Notes under the pieces: generated by a model
What the model saw: only the letters and a program-made list of their open reading frames with translations
Database searches by the model: none
What the model was told of the DNA's origin: nothing
Translations under genes and position numbers: made by a program
Part shown: positions 21,325 to 31,840 of the stretch, piece by piece
Layout of the letters: each line of letters begins with the position of its first letter
How positions within the stretch are numbered: position 1 is the first letter of the stretch
NCBI RefSeq assembly: GCF_033118175.1
Contig: NC_083691.1
Location: 15,783,001 to 15,847,000 of the forward strand
Length of the DNA stretch: 64,000 nucleotides
Reading direction: 5' to 3'
Origin: Dama dama
Taxonomy: Eukaryota; Chordata; Mammalia; Artiodactyla; Cervidae

Positions 21325-23084
21325 GCATCTCTATCTCTGAAAAATCGTCTCTAAGATGCTAAGCAACACCTGGATGGATACTTAACAGAAGCCAAGAACT
21401 TTAAAATATTAAAAAAAAAAAATAGAAAACTCAAACAGATAATGAAACATCAGTAAGACCCTCAGAGATTAACATTTTTCCCCCCAAAGTTTCAGCTTAT
21501 CATTTACCTCGCTAGTTATCCCTAATGAAGACAGTGGCCAATAGTGAATACCTAAGTTGTAAAATGCAAAGCCAAAGGGCAACACAGGCTTAGTCTACTG
21601 TGTAAGTGACCCATGCCTAGTACGCGCTCATCGGCATGCACTCGGTAAGCGTGTTTGGTCCAGACTGTGTGTACAGGGTCCCAGCAGGGTCGGAGCACAG
21701 AGTCAGCGGGGTCGTGAGCCTCCCTGGACGGCTCCTCAGCAGGTGGGCAGGTGAGACCCTGCCCAGAGGTGTCACAAGGCAGGCTGGCAAGGGCCCGGAA
21801 GACCTGGAGCTGTAGACAGCTCCTGAGCTGCAACCTTGGGCCCTGTGCTCATGAAACCTCAGCTCAGAGGCGGGGTGAAGCTCCATGGGGTCTTGCCCCG
21901 AGTGCCTGAGGTGGGGTCCCCCTGTGATGAGCCCCCAGGCTCCCCTGACCCTCAGTCCCCTCCCCGCATCCTTCTCCCCTTCTCAGTGGACATGTGTTAA
22001 AGCCGTTGGAGCCGACGCTTGTGTTTCGCTTCTGCTGTCAGAGACCCAAGGCAGCAATGGGTCCCCTGCCCTCAGAGCTCCTGTTCGGGGACCACAGACC
22101 CGGCGAGGAAGGACCACCTCCCTGTGGCTGACGAAGTCCCTGCAGGTGGGAGGGAAGCACTCAGTTGCGTAAGGCGCAAGCATGAACTTAACTACATCTC
22201 ATCTCTCCAAGATACTGTGTTGTGTTTTTTTTTAAGAAGGAGAAAGTACAGTTTTGATCTTAAGTGAGACAAATGTTCTTTGGATGGGCCCACTGAGGGG
22301 CATGACAAGCAGGACTTGGCAGGGCTCCGGGGCCAGCAGGCACCAGGCCAGGTGGGGCATTTCCCCTGGTGGCCGGGGGTGGGAAGGGGTGGAGTGAACA
22401 GCCTGGGCTGGAGGCTGTTTTCACTGGGTGGGGGGCAGGTTTCACTCTGATTTGTTTGCAGGTGGCTTCCCGGGGAGGGGGGCGGCACTGTGATTCAGCA
22501 GAGCCCTCGTCCTGCCCTCTGCCCCCCGCACACGTGTACAGTTAGGGGAACACAGTGGGGCTGGAGCCTTTCCACCATACATCCCACCCACGCACTCGGG
22601 GGCCGCCTGCGGGGTCCGCCGAGCCCCTTCTCAAATGTCCAGATTCCCTCTGCCGAGTTCCCCAGAACAGATGTCAGCCTGGCTCCTGTGACATTCACTT
22701 ATGAACTTCACATATGCCGAGTGACGGACCCCTGGCTGCTGCACGTACTTCACTGCACGTTCCGAAAGCACGCTGGTGTGGTTTCATAGAGATTCTGCTC
22801 CTGGTGAAATTCTGATTTCTGTTCTTACCAGCCTTGCCCTAGAACTTTGCCAGGGAAGAGGAACCCTAGAAGCCCCCAGCCTTCCTGCTAGAGGGAACGC
22901 AGACTTAGGAAAAGAAGGTGTTTATCCAGGTTTGCCAGGTTCAGGGACCAGCTTGGGGCTCAAATCTCTGCTCCGAATTTCTCATCCATCTGGGCTCTTT
23001 ATGTCTCAACATCTAACCCCATATTATCAGAACTTTTACAGACGGCACATTTAAAAACAAATGGTTCCGTAATTTTAATTTTTT
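21325..23084. other. Unique sequence, no gene recognised
   Basis: About 1.8 kb. An A-run lies at 21411-21422. From about 21650 to 22650 the DNA is GC-rich with overlapping frames on both strands, none recognisable as a protein. Confidence 0.4.
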
Positions 23085-23365
23085 AAAGACTTATTTTAGA
23101 GCAGCTTTAGGTTCACAGCAACATCAAGGGGACACACAGAGACTTCCCATGTGCCCCTGATCCCATAGATGCGCAGCCCCCCAATCATCAATACCCCCAC
23201 CAGAGCAGGACCTCAGTTATGACTGATGAGCCTGCCCTAACATGTCACCATCACCCAGAGTCCACAGTTTACACGAGGGTTCCCTCTGGTTATTCTGACT
23301 CCCAGCCCCTGGAGACCATTCATCTCTTTACTGTGTACATAGTTTTTCCTTCTTTGATGTTTTTC
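23085..23365 (-). mobile_element. Old L1 LINE 3' UTR
   Basis: The stretch 'ttagagcagctttaggttca', 'gagacttcccatgtgcccc', 'cacccagagtccacagttta' and 'ctctttactgtgtacatag' is the reverse of the 3' UTR of older mammalian L1 families. No coding part remains. Confidence 0.78.
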
Positions 23366-24875
23366 GAGGTTTCATTGCTAACCCAAGTGGTTATATGAGT
23401 AAAGAGCTCACCCACCGCAGCCTAGGGGTCAGATCTGGCCAGGGGTCCACCTTCAGGACAGAAGCATTTCAGGAAAGCCCTGACAATAGCTTCCTTGTAA
23501 GTATCAGAGGCTTCCTGTCTCCATGGTGACATGGTTCCACCCCTACTCTGAAGACCGATGTCCCTTCTGGATTCTGTTGCGTGTCCTTCTCTTATACCCT
23601 CCACCTTCGCCCTTTGGTATACAACCTACGCTGGCACCCATATCCTGGGTTCCTGCCCAGCTTTCTGGGCTCTCCCAAGCCTGTTTGGACCTCGCTCCTC
23701 AGGGGGACCCTGGTGGTTGTGCTGACCACTGCTCCCATCCCTGGAGATGCCGGCTGGGTTTCAGAGGGATCTCCATGAATAAATCTCCAAGGAAAGAACA
23801 GACGCCGTGTTTAAGCCAGTCTTTCTGATGTGGTACACTACCTATCGCTGAGTCTGAGGTCTTGTCTCAGGGTTTCTGGGACTTTGGGTTCAAAGCCATC
23901 ACTTGCTGAGCCGGACTCCCTGGCTTCATCCACAGGCCCCGAGTCAATGTGTCGGGTGAGTCCGCCTCCAACACAGGGGACCCCGGGCAGCTGCGGGAAG
24001 CACTGTGGTGTGGAAGAGCCCGTGAGGCTGAGTACTCAGGGGCGGGAAACATCGTCTCCTCACCTGCCGGTGCACCTTTCTGTTCTTACAAGGCCATGAG
24101 ACTAGGGATCCCACAGACGTCTGGGCTGCTGGCTGCAGCTGTGTGTCCCCCCACCCCCCACTGCTGCCCAGAAGTGGTGGACGAGGTGGTGGTGGCCACG
24201 CCCTGCGAGGGAACACCCGCACCACGTTGCAGACGCTACCATGTTTCCATGTGACCATTTACACGTGGGGGGGGGGGTCCCCTCCCATTGTGGAGAACTA
24301 CAGCCCACTCCCTCCCTGTCTGCTCCCACTTGAGCTATCACCCTGCACTCCCTGCCTGGTCCAGAGCAGCTGGGGTCATGGAAACTACTCAAGACCAGGG
24401 GTCAGGAAATTCAGATCCCAGGCTGCCTCTGCCACCATGAACTGGGACTGGTTGCTTTCCCTGACTTTGGTTTCCAGTGGATACAGTTGGGGTGTCTCTG
24501 TGCATTCCTGGTTCTCTACTCGGAGCCCCTGTCTGGCTTCTCTGTGCCAAAAAATACTCTTAACTAGGTTTTAACCTCAGATGCTTGGGCTCGGGAAGTT
24601 GGAACAGGGTTCAGACAGAAGAAACTTGGGGGTGCAAGACAGCTGCAGAGCGCTGTGGACGCTGATGGGCTCTGCTGGGTCTTGGTTACAATGTTCCCCT
24701 GACTAGTCCTTGCTGGATCTGTGATCTCACCCCCAACATCAAACTAGCAGCCTGGCCCCGTCGGGACAGCACTCCCAGGCTGTGATGCTGTGCGTGAGAT
24801 GCAGGCTGAGATGGTACTCCTGCCGCTGCTCTGTTGGCTCCAAATGCACTGAAATCCCTGGGTCATGAGTCAGAT
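23366..24875. other. Unique sequence, no gene recognised
   Basis: GC-moderate unique DNA with a G-run at about 24269-24279 followed by C-rich sequence. Open frames overlap on both strands, for example 24143-24574 plus and 24102-24392 minus. No exon can be supported. Confidence 0.4.
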
Positions 24876-25171
24876 TGTTGTTCAGTCGCTCAGTCGTGTG
24901 TGACTCTTCGCAACCCCAAGGACTGCAGCATACCAGGCTTCCCTGTCCTTCACTATCTCCTCGAGTTTGCTCAGAGTCATGTCCATTGAGTTGATGATGC
25001 CATCCAACCATCTCATCCTCTGTCATCACCTTCTTCTCCCACCTTCAGTCTTTCCCAGCATCAGGGTCTTTTCCAATGAATCATCTTTGCATCAGGTGGC
25101 CAAAGTATTGGAACTTCCGCGTCAGTCCTTCCAATGAATATTCAGGGTCGATTTCCTTTAGGATGGACTGG
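24876..25171 (-). mobile_element. BovB LINE 3' end
   Basis: It reads in reverse from the tail 'ttcagtcgctcagtcgtgtg' to the 5' limit 'ttaggatggactgg'. It covers only the C-terminal codons and 3' tail of BovB. The same 5' limit recurs at 47868. Confidence 0.85.
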
Positions 25172-26497
25172 AAATCATCAGGGACCACCGGTCATAAGTG
25201 AGATCGAATCAATCCTAAGACGCTGTCTGGAGCAGCCCCCGAGCGGCCAGCATTCGCAAAGCCGTGACCAGGTGTTCAGGGTGGAGCCCCGGGTCCCCAA
25301 GGACTTTCCTTGAACTCAGAAGGACAGCCCTGGAGTTGAAGCCTTGCAGAGTCTGGCCTCGTTCATCTAGGCACCCACCCCTCATTGAGCAACTCCGCCC
25401 GCTGAGGTCACCCTTGCTGACAGGCAGTCTCACTCCCATCAGCAGAGAGATGAGATGCAGCCTCTGCTCCTGTCCTGGCCCCTTTGCCTACAGACTGAAT
25501 ACGTGAATAGAAACGGTGCTAATAATTAGTTTGTCAGGAAAAGTTACTGAGGTTTCCTTGGTACTTCCCCCCTCTCCATGGATAGTTTTTCTTTCTGAGA
25601 AAATAGGCAAGACCTTGTGCTCTCCTGCCTCTGGGATTACTAATATTCCACACCACAGGCCCCGGAGCAGAGGAGTCGAGGCAGCTAGATGGCATTCAAG
25701 GCCTTGTATGTGAAAACCTGGGCTTCCCAAGAGGAATCGTACTGGACAGGCGAGCGGAGGAAGGCACAGGGATGTGGGGGTTTCAGGGATGCGAGGCCAG
25801 GAAAGGGCACCAGACGGCTTGGGGTGGAGCGTGGGATAACTTCCTGTCACTGACGTCATTGCAACTGTGGTCCATGGAGTCCCCAGGACTCTGCTCACAT
25901 CCAAGATGCTGGGGGATACGAGGATAATGGACACAGGCCTTGGGGACAGGGACAAAGAATCCCTGTCTACACTCAGCTCACACCCAACCCACCTCAAAGG
26001 GAGCACGGGAACTGAATGGGAGTTTATCCATGGGGCACTCAGGGCTGAAGAACAGAGAAGGCTTCCTTGAATGGTTGGACTATACAGAACCTTTTGGAAT
26101 TTTGTTCAAGTCTGGAAGGGAGGGCTGAAGATATGACTCATTTGCAGTGAGAAGGTTGAAGAAGCATTTGGATCAGATTTTATTTAACTTGGAGAAGTAA
26201 TGGCACATAATAGTTCCGCTGGGGCCTAACAGGCTTGCGGGTGAAATGAATTTCCTCAAAAAGGGAAGGGTGTAGAAGGTGATGTGATGGCCTGTCTCCT
26301 GGTGTTCATCTCCAGGGGAACGGAAGCTATCCTCAGGAGCAGGAGGGGTATAGGGCCCACACTGCCACTGGGCTGAGAGCGGAGGAGGCAGAGAGCCCTC
26401 CACCCGCCCCGCACAGCTGGGCTCAACTCTGCCAGCATCCTCCGTGGAGACGGCGAGGGAGGGGAGGAGAGGAGAGAGTGCAGCAAGACAGGAGGGG
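25172..26497. other. Unique sequence, no gene recognised
   Basis: About 1.3 kb. The longest frame is minus 25488-26006 (172 codons), with no known motif and no supporting structure. The last 60 bases are GA-rich and lead into the TG array. Confidence 0.4.
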
Positions 26498-26930
26498 GTG
26501 TGTGTGTGTGCGTGTGTGTGTGTGGTATGTGTGTGTGTGGTGTGTGTGTATGGGTGTGTGTGTGTGGGTGTGTGCGTGGGGGCTGTGTGTGTGGGGTGTG
26601 TGTGTATGGGTGTGTGTGTGGGTGTGTGCGTGGGGGCTGTGTGTGTGTGTGGTATGTGTGGGGTGTGTGTGTGGGAGGGTGTGGTGTGTGTTTGGTGGTG
26701 TGTGTGGTGTGTGCATGGTATGTGTGGTGTATGTGTGGTGTGTGGTATGTGTGTGTGGTGTGTGTATATGTATGGTGTGTGCCTATATGTATGTGTGTGA
26801 TATGTGTGGTGTGTGTGTGTGTGTGGTGTGTGTGATTGTGTGTGGTGTGTGTGTGTATGTGTGTGTGTGGTGTGTGTGTTTGTGTGTGTGTGTGTGTGGT
26901 GTGGGTATGTGGGTGTGTGTGTGTGTGGTA
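26498..26930. repeat. TG-rich array (compound microsatellite)
   Basis: About 430 bases of (TG)n broken by GG, AT and GC steps. Within it a 56-bp unit is repeated: 'tatggg' followed by TG runs and 'gcgtgggggctgtg' starts at 26549 and again at 26605. Alternating purine-pyrimidine runs can adopt Z-DNA. Long Cys/Val/Gly and His/Thr frames here are artefacts of the repeat. Confidence 0.95.
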
Positions 26931-27049
26931 CAAGGGTAGACCCAGCTACACAAATATTTCATTGATTCCCAAGTTGGTGCTAGTTAGAAATAAACACTTT
27001 ATGGCTGGTAAAGGTTCTGTAGGATTTCAGTATAAATTAGTATTCTTTT

Positions 27050-27435
27050 TTTATGAGGAGTTTTAAAATTGTTTATTTAATACTGGATGTAGTTGATTTA
27101 CACTGTTGTGCTAATTTCGAGTGTACAGCAAAGTGGCTCAGTTATCCATATGCACATACCTACTCTTTTTCAAATCCTTTTCCCATTTAGGTTGTTACAG
27201 GATATTGAGTAGAGTTCCCTGTGCGATAGAGCATGTCCTTGTTGGTTATTTATTTTATATATATAGTAATATGTATATGTTAATCCCAAATGACTAATTT
27301 ATTCATCCTTACCCTCACCTCTTCCCTTTGGTAACCATATGGTTGTTTTCTACATTGGTGAGTCTGTTCCTGTTTTGTAAATGAAAAGTTCATTTGTATC
27401 TCTGTTTTAGATTCTACATGTAAGTGATTAAGTGA
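27050..27435 (-). mobile_element. L1 LINE 3' UTR
   Basis: Reverse of a mammalian L1 3' UTR: 'gtagttgatttacactgttg', 'acaggatattgagtagagtt', 'cctttggtaaccatatgg' and 'tcatttgtatctctgtttta'. It appears to end just before the CA microsatellite. Confidence 0.82.
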
Positions 27436-27455
27436 TAAAAATGTATGAGCTTTAA

Positions 27456-27491
27456 ACACACACACACAAACACACACACACACAAACACAC
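27456..27491. repeat. (CA)n microsatellite with AAAC interruptions
   Basis: CA repeats with periodic extra A bases. Confidence 0.9.
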
Positions 27492-27704
27492 ATGCCTCTG
27501 TTGCCTGCTACCAGCCCGCGGCCCCTGCCCCCTGGACAGACAGACCTCAGGCCAGACCACCGTCTGGAAGGTCAGAGCACGAGGAGGCGTCAGTCCTGGG
27601 CGGCTATCTCCAAGAGAGCCCCAGGGGAGCGGGGTGGCCTGCATCGCTACTCAGAATTACCCAGGCTCTCCCCAACTCACAGCCTCTCCAGCCTGCACAG
27701 AGGG

Positions 27705-27841
27705 TAAACCTTTCTGTTAGGGATCCAGAGGGCAAACCGTTCTGTTAGGGATCCAGAGAGCAAACCTTTCTGTTAGGGATCCAGAGAGCAAACCGTTCTG
27801 TGAGGGATCCAGAGGGCAACCTTTCTGTGAGGGTCCGAGGG
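27705..27841. repeat. 28-bp minisatellite, five copies
   Basis: Units start at 27705, 27733, 27761, 27789 and 27817 (the last is 25 bp). Each has the form 'caaacc', T or G, 'ttctgttagggatccagag'. The variable base after ACC runs T, G, T, G, T along the array, so the array probably grew by copying two-unit blocks. There is no spacer sequence between units, so it is not a CRISPR array. Confidence 0.93.
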
Positions 27842-28087
27842 CAGGTGTGCCAGCCCTGGCAGCTGCACAGGGGAGTCACCTGCCGGCAGCCCTCAGCTCG
27901 TGGCCCGGCTTCAGCCCGCCGGCCCTTGGCTCACAGAGGCCGCTGCCCGTGGTGCACAGTGCCCCACAGATTTCTCATGAGCATCACAGATTTGGAGAGA
28001 GACCTGGGGAAAGGCAGCTGGCTTGGGAGTTCATCAGCACCACATGGAGAGCATATATATTCAAAAAGAACCTTCTAGGTAACAAAG

Positions 28088-28529
28088 TAGTCATGTGTGG
28101 ATGTGAGAGTTGGACCATAAAGAAAGCTGAGCTCCAAAGAATTGATGCTTTTGTACTGTGGTGAACAAGACTCTTGAGAGTCCCATGGACTCCAAGGAGA
28201 TCCAACCAGTCCATCCTAAAGGAAATCAGTCCTGAAGTTTCATTGGAAGGACTGGTGCTGAAGTTGAAACTCCAATACTTTGGCCCACCTGATGCAAAGA
28301 ACTGACTCACTGGAGAAGACTATGATGCTGCGAAAGATTGAAGGCAGGAGGAGAAGGGGACGACAGAGGATGAGATGGTTGGATGGCATCACCGACTCGA
28401 TGGCCATGAGTTTGAGTAAACTCTGGGAGTTGGTGATGGACAGGGAGGCCTGGCGGGCTGCAGTCCATGGGGTCACAAAGAGTCAGATGTGACTGAGCAA
28501 CTGAACTGAACTGAACTGAACTGAACCGT
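28088..28529 (+). mobile_element. BovB LINE 3' end with ACTGA tail
   Basis: It covers the C-terminal codons from 'tagtcatgtgtggatgtgag' onward and ends in five copies of 'actga'. Imperfect target repeats are 'ggtaacaaag' (28078-28087) and 'ggcaacaaag' (28530-28539). Coding is broken by a small loss near 28160. Confidence 0.9.
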
Positions 28530-28539
28530 GGCAACAAAG

Positions 28540-30371
28540 AGGCTGTTAAAAGTCCACCCTGGGATGCTCCAAATAGGAGCTTCCTTTCCTAACAACATCC
28601 CAGCTGCTTGTCAAACAGGTTCTGTGGTCTTGTGTGCTCTGCATACCCTCCTGTCCTCTCCTCCTGACTCAGCTGAAGGAGGGTGGAGGATTATCCTTCC
28701 TCGAGGGACAGCAATGCAAAGGGCAGCATCCTGTCTGCAGAGACAACCCTGAACAGGGAGGCATGTCCCAGGCGCCTCTGCAAGGCAGGACGCTGTCCGG
28801 GTGAGAAGCCTCTCTTAAACTCTGAGACCTTTCGGCACGCCCTTCTGGTGATGTCTCCAAGTGTCTGTGATGCTGACTCCCAGGGCTTTTATTTCAGATA
28901 CAGTCTCCTGCACAGCTTCAGCCTGAATGTCTCGGGAAAAGTCCCTTAGGACTGCTTTACTTTTTGAAAGGAACCACGATGCCGTCACCTTTAGACTCGG
29001 CTGGATGTGAACGTGGTGGCTTGCTCTCTCTGCTCCAAAGCTATACAGAAACATGTGGAAATGTTCTGTTTCTCAGATCGAAAACCATGTGCACCACGTT
29101 TTCCTAGACTTGATCTTAATGTAGATAAAAGTGAGAAACCCAGAGGGGAGCCTGCTGTCGAAGGCCTGCATTGTATGCTCTAATTTAATCATCGTGTGCC
29201 TTGGGATTTCTTTGCATAAATTACAACCATGGCATCACTTTCACAAAATGTGGCCTCTAATCAGTTCAGCTCTCCGAGAGATGGCCGGCAAATCCAAAGC
29301 AGAGAAGGGCTGCCCGCTGCCCTACAGAGCTGGAGGCCGCGCCTGGGACTTGTGGCGGATGCCCATCCACCAGCACCTCCCGGTTCTTCGCCTACTCAGT
29401 TCATTTTCTTTCTCTTCTTGACATCTGCTAGCTGCTTGGTTCTTATTTTCTGGGAAAAAAGGGTCATTGGCAATGGGTACCACCCTGGTGTCTAGAGGAG
29501 GGGAGCTTCCAAGATGCTCCCTGGAGTAGAGAAGCGGTGGAGGGAACCATCCTCTTCGGGTACTTCTCGTGGCCTCCTGTTACTTGTCCTCTCCTTTTCC
29601 CCTTCCATTGGACAAACGCAGTTGTTTAATTGTCTGCATTTTCAACACTCTTGGGTCTTCATCGGGGAACGCACTGTCTCTCATGCTTCTCTGAGCAGAC
29701 CTGGGCCCATGGCCTCCCTCTCTCCAGGCCTAGGAAGGTCTGTCTCCCTCAGAGCCCCCGGAGAGGTTTTGTAAGTCCCTGCATTGAAGGCAGGCCGCCA
29801 GCCAGCCGTGTGTGTCTGCGCTTTACTGATCCCAGAGCGTGTGGACAATCCCTCCAGAAGAAGGGGGTTGAGAAGATTCTTAGGATAGAGGCAGCTCATT
29901 TCCATGCTTGGAGTTTCCTCTCACAAAGGACATTTGCTGTAAAGACAGAATTGAGTCTGTGAAAACTTTATTCTTTATTTCCCAATGGGTTAACCCTAGA
30001 GGAAATGGAATTTTTTTTCCCATATTTTCCCAATAGAGTGATGCTTTTAGTGCCAAAATCCTCAAAACAGAACAAAGATCACATATCACACCTGTATGGG
30101 CAACAGCAGGAATGTGTGATGAAAATCCAGGGCCTACAGGGGGAGAGCTGCTCCTCGATAAAGGTTAAATGAATGAGTGAAAAATTCAATACCATCCATG
30201 CTGCTCAAAGAAATAAGTGGTTATCAACATATGCAGATGTACACTGCCTTTTAGGACCACAGCAATGCAAAGCCTTATCTCCTGTCAAATCACCATGAGA
30301 ACCACTGATATTTTTTTCCTGAGGGCAAAATAGGAGACCAGCCATCCTGTGGGTGCATGTGGGTGTATGGG

Positions 30372-30374
<3 letters not shown>
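28540..30374. other. Unique sequence, nothing recognised
   Basis: About 1.8 kb with no recognised repeat or exon. Open frames are short and overlap on both strands. Confidence 0.4.

Positions 30375-30409
<35 letters not shown>
30375..30409. repeat. (GT)17 microsatellite
   Basis: Uninterrupted GT dinucleotides, likely polymorphic. Confidence 0.97.
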
Positions 30410-30415
<6 letters not shown>

Positions 30416-30799
30416 GACACACACACACATCAACCCACCTGGACAGCCCTGTTCTGCAAGAACTCCTCTTGTTTTATGTGTTTTCAGAGGGGTGAGGGGT
30501 CATGAGTCAAAATGCTTCCTTGGAATGATATAAGGAATGTCAGACTATACAGCCAGAGCTAAAAGTCTTCCTCTGACTCAATTTACGTGTATAAATATGA
30601 AGTTCTGAGTGGAAGAGAGTAGTGAAAAAAAAGATGGCTATGAAAGGTAGGAAGTACACAACAGATGCCTTTTTCTTTCTGCAAATCAGATGGTTCTGTT
30701 ATTCACCCTTTAATGCTCCTATGAGGTCAGACTTGGGAGATGTTCGGATTCGTAGCCTAATAAATCTCTGGTATAAGACTGTGTGTGACTGCACGCGCA

Positions 30800-30827
30800 T
30801 GTGTGGATGTGTGTGCACATCCACACA
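30800..30827. other. 12-bp inverted repeat (hairpin)
   Basis: 'tgtgtggatgtg' (30800-30811) is followed by 'tgtg' and then its exact reverse complement 'cacatccacaca' (30816-30827). It lies in TG/CA-rich sequence and could have arisen from it. No gene or terminator context supports a function. Confidence 0.8.
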
Positions 30828-30839
30828 CGCACATGAGTG

Positions 30840-31160
30840 TGTGTGTTCCCATCCGTGCTGTGTAACAGGAGTCAGTCTGGACCCTGTGTCTGTGTGCATG
30901 CACCTATAACAATCAGCCCTCCTTTTCCATTTCAGTGGGGCCTGCCGACATGGGAACCCATTTGTGGGATTTGTGTTGGGACTGAAAGAAAAACTTGGCT
31001 TCATAACGCTCCCCAGTTTTGTTTCTATGTGTTCCTTGTTTCATATTTCCCCCTCTTCTTTCCTTAGATTAAAAAGAGAAAAAAAAACTATTGGAATGAT
31101 CCTGTGGGGTTCCTATTCCTTTAAAAATAAGCCTCATCACTCAGTGGGACCTGGATATTC
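30840..31160. other. Unique sequence, nothing recognised
   Basis: Unique DNA with an A-run at 31079-31087. Confidence 0.4.
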
Positions 31161-31164
31161 AAGA

Positions 31165-31385
31165 AGTTATAACACTGGCTCCGGAGTCGGGCAGAGCTGG
31201 TGTGCATCCTGGTTTCCCTGTCTGCTATGTGGGATCTTTTCCATCTACTCTGCCACTCCAGCCCTCTTACTGAGGGTTTTCTTACCTGCAGAACAGAGGA
31301 AGCTATTCTTACCTTGCTGGGTCATAGTACTGAGTATAGTTCACGTAGAAAAAACATACAGTGTACAGTAGGCATTTAATACATA
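31165..31385 (+). mobile_element. MIR SINE
   Basis: It begins 'ctggctccggagtcgggcag' and ends 'gtgtacagtaggcatttaat', as in a nearly full-length MIR. The middle is diverged. Confidence 0.62.
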
Positions 31386-31438
31386 AATAGGAATTATTAC
31401 TTGGTTTGTAGATGTGTATCAAAGTGCACAATGCCCTT

Positions 31439-31626
31439 GAAAAGTGAAAGTGAAAGTCGCTCAGTCGTGTCAGACCCTTTGCGACCCCATGGACTATACA
31501 GTCCATGGAATTCTCCAGGTCAGAATACAGGAGTGGGTTGCCTTTCCTTTCTCCAGGGGGTCTTCCCAACCCAGGGATTGAACCTAGGTCTCCCGCATTA
31601 CAGGTGGATTCTTTACCAGCCGAGCA
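31439..31626 (-). mobile_element. Bov-tA type SINE with 11-bp TSD
   Basis: Reverse orientation, from 'gaaagtcgctcagtcgtgtc' to 'tctttaccagccgag'. The perfect target repeat 'acaatgccctt' stands at 31428-31438 and 31627-31637. Confidence 0.93.
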
Positions 31627-31744
31627 ACAATGCCCTTAATATGTATTTAAAGCAAGAACATTACGGGTTAAAGACAGAGGTTTACAAAATGCCAGAAATG
31701 GGCTAATTTGAAATATTTGCAAAGCTTTCAGTAAGAAGATAATA

Positions 31745-31840
31745 CAAGAGGGTCTTAGCTTTGCCATGAGTTAGTTTATATAGCCTTAGACAGGTCATGT
31801 CACGTCCCTGGATTTCAGCTGTGTCACAGATAACCTTGAA
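31745..31840 (+). mobile_element. MIR SINE fragment
   Basis: 'agctttgccatgagttag' followed by 'ccttagacaggtcatgtcac' and 'gatttcagctgtgtcacaga' follows the MIR core order. Confidence 0.55.

Noticed and set aside
25488..26006. 172-codon minus-strand frame
   Set aside because: No known motif, no splice or promoter context, and overlapping open frames on the other strand.
26256..26939. 225-codon His/Thr frame (minus) and Cys/Val/Gly frames (plus)
   Set aside because: They are translations of the TG/CA array; the residues follow directly from the dinucleotide repeat.
27705..27841. CRISPR-like array of 28-bp repeats
   Set aside because: The units are contiguous with no spacers, and the genome is mammalian.
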